DNA from: Acetobacter fallax
Lineage (GTDB): Bacteria; Pseudomonadota; Alphaproteobacteria; Acetobacterales; Acetobacteraceae
Direction: 5' to 3'
DNA length: 64,000 nucleotides
Assembly: GCF_011516735.1 (NCBI RefSeq)
Contig: NZ_WOSX01000005.1
Coordinates: forward strand, 62,001-126,000
The translations under genes and the position numbers were made by a program. Positions within the stretch are counted from its first letter, which is position 1. Every line of letters begins with the position of its first letter. The notes below the pieces were generated by a model that saw nothing but the letters and a program-made list of their open reading frames with translations, was not told the DNA's origin and did not search any database. Positions 60,373-64,000 of the stretch are shown here, piece after piece.

Positions 60373-62529
60373 TCAGGCACCCGCCTGTTTACGCGCGGCC
60401 TTCACGACCGCATCGACAGTGAATCCGAATTTCTTCATCAGTTCGGGCGCGGGGGCCGATGAACCGAAGCCATACATTCCGATCACTTCGCCGGTCAGGC
60501 CGACATAGCGATGCCAGCCGACGGCGGAGGCGGCTTCGACCGAGACGCGTCCGGTCACCTCCGGTGGCAGGACTTCATCACGGTAGGACTGTGGCTGCTC
60601 TTCGAACAGTTCCCAGCACGGCATGGAGACGACCCGCGCGGCCACGCCCTCCGCGACGAGCTGTTCGTAGGCCTCGACGACCAGACCCAGTTCGCTGCCG
60701 GTGGACATCAGGATGACGGCCGGTTTTTTACCGCTGTCAGCAAGGATGTAAGCGCCTTTGGCGAGGCCGCTGGCCGGAGCGTATTTGCTCCGATCAAGTG
60801 TCGGGAGGTTCTGACGGCTCAGGGCCAGAGCGACCGGACGATCCGTGAACGGGATCAGGGTGCGCCAGGCTTCTGCGACTTCGTTGGCGTCGCCGGGGCG
60901 GATGGTGATCAGGCCCGGTGTGGCCCGCAGCTGCACGAGCTGTTCGATGGGCTGGTGGGTCGGTCCGTCTTCGCCCACGCCGACGGAATCATGCGTGAAG
61001 ACGTAGATCGAGGGCACTTCCATCAGAGCCGAAAGACGGATCGGCGCTTTCATGTAATCGGAGAAGATCAGGAAGCCGGCGCCGAAGGCCCGCAGACCTG
61101 ACAGCGCGATACCGTTGACGATGGAGCCCATCGCATGTTCGCGCACGCCGAAATGCAGGTTGCGACCGGAATAGCTGCCGTTCCACTCCGGCGGCTGGAA
61201 TGCACCGCCGTTTTTGATCGCGGTTTTGGTTGATGGCGCCAGATCGGCCGCGCCACCGAGCAGCCAGGGCAGTTTTGCCGCGATGGCGTTGAGGACTTCG
61301 CCTGAGCTTGCGCGGGAGGCTATGCCTTTTGCGTCCGTTTTATAGGTGGGGATTTCCGAATCCCAGCCTTCCGGAAGACCACCGGAGAGGATCAGTTCGA
61401 TCTCTTTTGCGAGATCCGGGTACTGTTTGCTGTAAGCAGCGAAGAGTTCGTCCCATTTCGCATGAGCCGCTTTGCCGCGTGCGCCGAGCTTATCCTGGAA
61501 GTGCTGCTGCACGCCGTCCGGTACGTAGAAGCTTTTGTCTTCCGGCCAGCCATAAGCGCGTTTGGTTTCGCGGATTTCTTCCTCGCCAAGCGGCTCGCCA
61601 TGCGCGGCGGCGGTACCGGCCTTGTGAGGGGAGCCCCAGGCGATGATGGAATGGACGAGGATGAAGGTCGGGCGGGTCTTTTCCGCTTTTGCTTTTTCAA
61701 GCAGGTCCAGGAGGGTGGCCGTGTCGTTGGCATCCTTCAGGATGAGAACCTGCCAGCCATAGGCTTCGAAGCGCTTCGCCACGTCTTCCGTGAAGGCGAG
61801 GTCTGTGGAGCCTTCGATGGAAATCCGGTTGGCGTCGTAGATCCAGGTGAGGTTGTCGAGCTTCAGATGCGCGGCTGTGGAGGCGGCTTCGCTGGAGACA
61901 CCCTCCATCATGTCACCGTCACCGCAGACGGTATAGACGTGATAATCGAAGAGCGGGAAACCGGGCTTGTCGAAGCGGGCTGACAGCCATTTCTGCGCGA
62001 TGGCCATGCCGACCGAATTGCCGCAGCCCTGGCCGAGCGGTCCGGTCGTGGTCTCGACGCCGGCTGTGTGGCGATATTCCGGGTGGCCTGGTGTTTTGGA
62101 GCCGAGCTGACGGAATTTTTCCAGATCGCCGATCGTGAGTGACGGCTTATCTGTGGGTTTACCGTCTTTCAGATCACGGATGCCGGCCAGATAGATCAGG
62201 GAATAGAGCAGCATCGACGCGTGACCGACGGACAGCACGAAGCGGTCACGGCCGGGCCATCGGGGATCGGCCGGATCATAATTCAGCACGTCCTGCCACA
62301 AGGTGTAGGCCACGGGCGCGAGGGCCATGGCTGTGCCGGGATGACCTGAATTTGCTTTCTGCACCGCGTCCATGGACAGCGTGCGGATCGTGTTAATGGC
62401 GGTCTGGTCGATATCCTGTGCCGGGGTATGTTGTACCGGGGCGCCGCCGGTTTCCGGAGCGCGGGCCACTCCTGCGCGCCCGGACCCGAACTGACTGATC
62501 CCGGACTGACTGGCATGGGGAAAACGCAT
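60373..62529 (-). CDS. tkt: Transketolase
   Basis: The protein has 718 residues from ATG 62529, with AGAGGA at suitable spacing; the frame is open to 62688 without family similarity. It has a ~35-residue N-terminal lead, then INTIRTLSMDAVQKANSGHP, GTAMALAPVAYTLW, RHTAGVETTTGPLGQGCGNS, the thiamine diphosphate motif VCGDGDMMEGVSSEAASTAA, and in the second half FIFSDYMKAP-like and DSVGVGEDGPTHQPIEQLVQ. It transfers C2 units in the pentose-phosphate pathway. The downstream terminator at 60330 separates it from tal-pgi. Confidence 0.97.
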   Translation of the reverse strand: MRFPHASQSGISQFGSGRAGVARAPETGGAPVQHTPAQDIDQTAINTIRTLSMDAVQKANSGHPGTAMALAPVAYTLWQDVLNYDPADPRWPGRDRFVLSVGHASMLLYSLIYLAGIRDLKDGKPTDKPSLTIGDLEKFRQLGSKTPGHPEYRHTAGVETTTGPLGQGCGNSVGMAIAQKWLSARFDKPGFPLFDYHVYTVCGDGDMMEGVSSEAASTAAHLKLDNLTWIYDANRISIEGSTDLAFTEDVAKRFEAYGWQVLILKDANDTATLLDLLEKAKAEKTRPTFILVHSIIAWGSPHKAGTAAAHGEPLGEEEIRETKRAYGWPEDKSFYVPDGVQQHFQDKLGARGKAAHAKWDELFAAYSKQYPDLAKEIELILSGGLPEGWDSEIPTYKTDAKGIASRASSGEVLNAIAAKLPWLLGGAADLAPSTKTAIKNGGAFQPPEWNGSYSGRNLHFGVREHAMGSIVNGIALSGLRAFGAGFLIFSDYMKAPIRLSALMEVPSIYVFTHDSVGVGEDGPTHQPIEQLVQLRATPGLITIRPGDANEVAEAWRTLIPFTDRPVALALSRQNLPTLDRSKYAPASGLAKGAYILADSGKKPAVILMSTGSELGLVVEAYEQLVAEGVAARVVSMPCWELFEEQPQSYRDEVLPPEVTGRVSVEAASAVGWHRYVGLTGEVIGMYGFGSSAPAPELMKKFGFTVDAVVKAARKQAGA

Positions 62530-62751
62530 TACAACCGATCCTCTGTGACAGGCCTTCAATGGCTCCTGCCTCTTCACGGGCAGGAAATACCACGGACTCT
62601 TATTGACTGGCTTACATTCCCACGGCACCGATCGACCGGCAAGGCGAGGCGCGAAAACGGGAAAGCCGCTTGCAGGCTGCATGAACACAAGCGTTACCGG
62701 GGCTGACGGTTGCCCTGCTCACGGGCTTGTGAGCTTTTTCCGGATGAATTC

Positions 62752-64000
62752 TTAACTTTCAGCCGCGAGAGCACGGGCGCCGATGTCGGTGCGCCACACG
62801 GCATCGTCCCACCGGATGGCTCCGACGCCCTTATAAGCCCGCGTGATGGCCTCTCCGAGTGTGGGCGCGGTCGCGCAGACTGTCAGCACGCGGCCGCCGG
62901 ACGCGACCAGATCGCCGTTTGCATTGCGGCTGGTGCCGGCCTGGAACACGCGCACACCGGGCAGAGCTTCGGCGTCGTCAATTCCTGCGATGAGGCCACC
63001 TTTCGCATAGGTTTCGGGATAGCCGCGTGCGGCCAGCACGATGGCGGCCGAGGCCTCGTCCGAGAAGCCGATCGTCACGTCTGCGAGCGATCCTTTCGCG
63101 AGAGCCGCGAGAGCGGGAAGAAGGTCGGTGCTGAGCCGTATCAGCAGGGCCTGGGCCTCCGGGTCACCGAAACGCACATTATATTCGATCAGCTTCGGGC
63201 CTTCGGTCGTGAGCATGAGACCAGCGAAGATGATGCCATGAAAGGGGGTGCCGCGCCGGACCATTTCTTTCAGCATGGGGCGGACCATCAGGTCGAGTGC
63301 GTGGTTCTGTGCGGCGCGGTCGAAGCCGGCCGGCGGGGAGATTGCGCCCATACCGCCCGTGTTTGGCCCGGTATCGCCATCCCCGATGCGCTTGTGATCC
63401 TGCGCCGCGCCGATGAGCACGGCGGTTTCACCCGAGCAGAAGGCGAACAGCGAGACTTCCTCGCCGACAAGACATTCCTCAATCACGACTGCGTGGCCCG
63501 CATCGCCGAGCTTGTCGGAGGTCATCATGTCGCTGATAGCGGTTTCGGCTTCGGTGATGGTCTGTGCGACGACGACGCCTTTGCCGGCGGCCAGACCATC
63601 GGCCTTGACGACGATGGGAGCGCCGCGTCGGCGGACCAGCGCCATGGCGTGGGCCGGGTCTGTGAACCGTTCCCAGCGGGCGGTGGGAATTCCGGCGGCG
63701 TCACAGATTTCCTTTGTGAAGGTTTTGCTGCCTTCCAGGGCGGCGGCGGCCCGGGTGGGACCGGCGCAGGCGATCCCGGCTTCCGCGCAGGCATCGGCGA
63801 GGCCGGCGACCAGGGGGGCTTCGGGGCCGGGCACGACGAGGTCGATGGCTTCGCGGCGCGCGAAATCGACCAGGGCGGCCACGTTGCCTGCCGCGATGGC
63901 AACATTGGTGCCGCAGAGAGCCGTGCCGGGGTTGCCGGGGGCGATATAAAGCTGCGTGAGGTCGGGTGAGGCGGCGAGTGCCGCCGCGAGGGCATGTTCA
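62752..64000 (-). CDS. purD: Phosphoribosylamine--glycine ligase, cut by the window end
   Basis: About 416 codons are present, and by family length only ~10 N-terminal residues are missing: the frame continues to the window edge as EHALAAALAASPDLTQLYIA, PGNPGT, the usual PurD start. ATP-grasp features follow: PIVVKADGLAAGKGVVVAQT, IEECLVGEEVSLFAFCSGET, AQDHKRIGDGDTGPNTGGMG, GIIFAGLMLT and LIEYNVRFGDPEAQALLIRL. It makes glycinamide ribonucleotide in purine synthesis. An internal ATG at 63882 would drop the N-terminal domain and is not the start. Confidence 0.96.
   Translation of the reverse strand, partial: EHALAAALAASPDLTQLYIAPGNPGTALCGTNVAIAAGNVAALVDFARREAIDLVVPGPEAPLVAGLADACAEAGIACAGPTRAAAALEGSKTFTKEICDAAGIPTARWERFTDPAHAMALVRRRGAPIVVKADGLAAGKGVVVAQTITEAETAISDMMTSDKLGDAGHAVVIEECLVGEEVSLFAFCSGETAVLIGAAQDHKRIGDGDTGPNTGGMGAISPPAGFDRAAQNHALDLMVRPMLKEMVRRGTPFHGIIFAGLMLTTEGPKLIEYNVRFGDPEAQALLIRLSTDLLPALAALAKGSLADVTIGFSDEASAAIVLAARGYPETYAKGGLIAGIDDAEALPGVRVFQAGTSRNANGDLVASGGRVLTVCATAPTLGEAITRAYKGVGAIRWDDAVWRTDIGARALAAES

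Noticed and set aside
62710-63969. 419-codon plus-strand frame over purD
   Set aside because: Antisense to purD, composition typical of a shadow frame (Gly/Ala/Asp/Arg), no family pattern.

Overview
The window is chromosomal DNA from an alphaproteobacterium that I place in the acetic acid bacteria (Acetobacteraceae). The reasons are a fused transaldolase/glucose-6-phosphate isomerase, a short NAD-type 6-phosphogluconate dehydrogenase with gluconokinase in one pentose-phosphate cluster, periplasmic sorbosone-dehydrogenase-type and beta-propeller proteins, and high GC by eye. Genus is not decided by what I can see. No rRNA, tRNA, CRISPR array or intact insertion sequence was recognised.

Layout. 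0-10.5 kb: end of gmk, hldE, a GrpB-like protein, a GST, a pirin, then a run of small proteins that look stress- or envelope-related, a luciferase-like oxidoreductase and cardiolipin synthase. 10.5-19.3 kb: a MocR-type regulator followed by the two halves of the Tm-1 module (UPF0261 and a TIM-barrel PEP-hydrolase-like protein), two secreted beta-propeller proteins, a peptide deformylase-like protein lacking key catalytic residues, a LysR regulator divergent from a lipocalin-like gene, and an AT-rich island. 19.9-22.9 kb: a HerA-like ATPase and a BaiN-like flavoprotein. 23-27.7 kb: flagellar export and basal-body genes, flhB-fliR-fliQ-fliE-flgC-flgB on the minus strand and fliO-fliP divergent. 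28-34 kb: a degenerate gamma-glutamyltranspeptidase-like lipoprotein, another lipoprotein and an ispH-thrB-rnhA operon.

34-52.3 kb: a 1172-residue protein joining adhesin-type strand-loop-strand repeats, a Hint self-processing domain and a glycosyltransferase in one chain; then a secreted Cys protein, amtB, gor, fpr, two small secreted proteins, an S10 peptidase, a YncE-type propeller, tsaD divergent from hemC, and hemD. 52.6-64 kb, minus strand: purD (cut by the window end), tkt, tal-pgi, gnd, two tandem Cof-type HAD phosphatases, pgl, rpiA and gntK, which together form a pentose-phosphate/gluconate assimilation cluster.

Most gaps longer than about 150 bp carry members of one mosaic, palindrome-rich repeat family (cores GGGCTCTGCCC, CCAAAGGTC-N3-GACCTTTGG and CAGGGCAAAGCCCTG), at about 13 places, including between hemC and hemD. 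The most novel item is the adhesin-repeat/Hint/glycosyltransferase fusion. Others worth attention are the deformylase-like protein, the degenerate GGT-like lipoprotein, a possible frameshift or leader ORF at the MocR start, and the HAD pair inside the pentose-phosphate operon.
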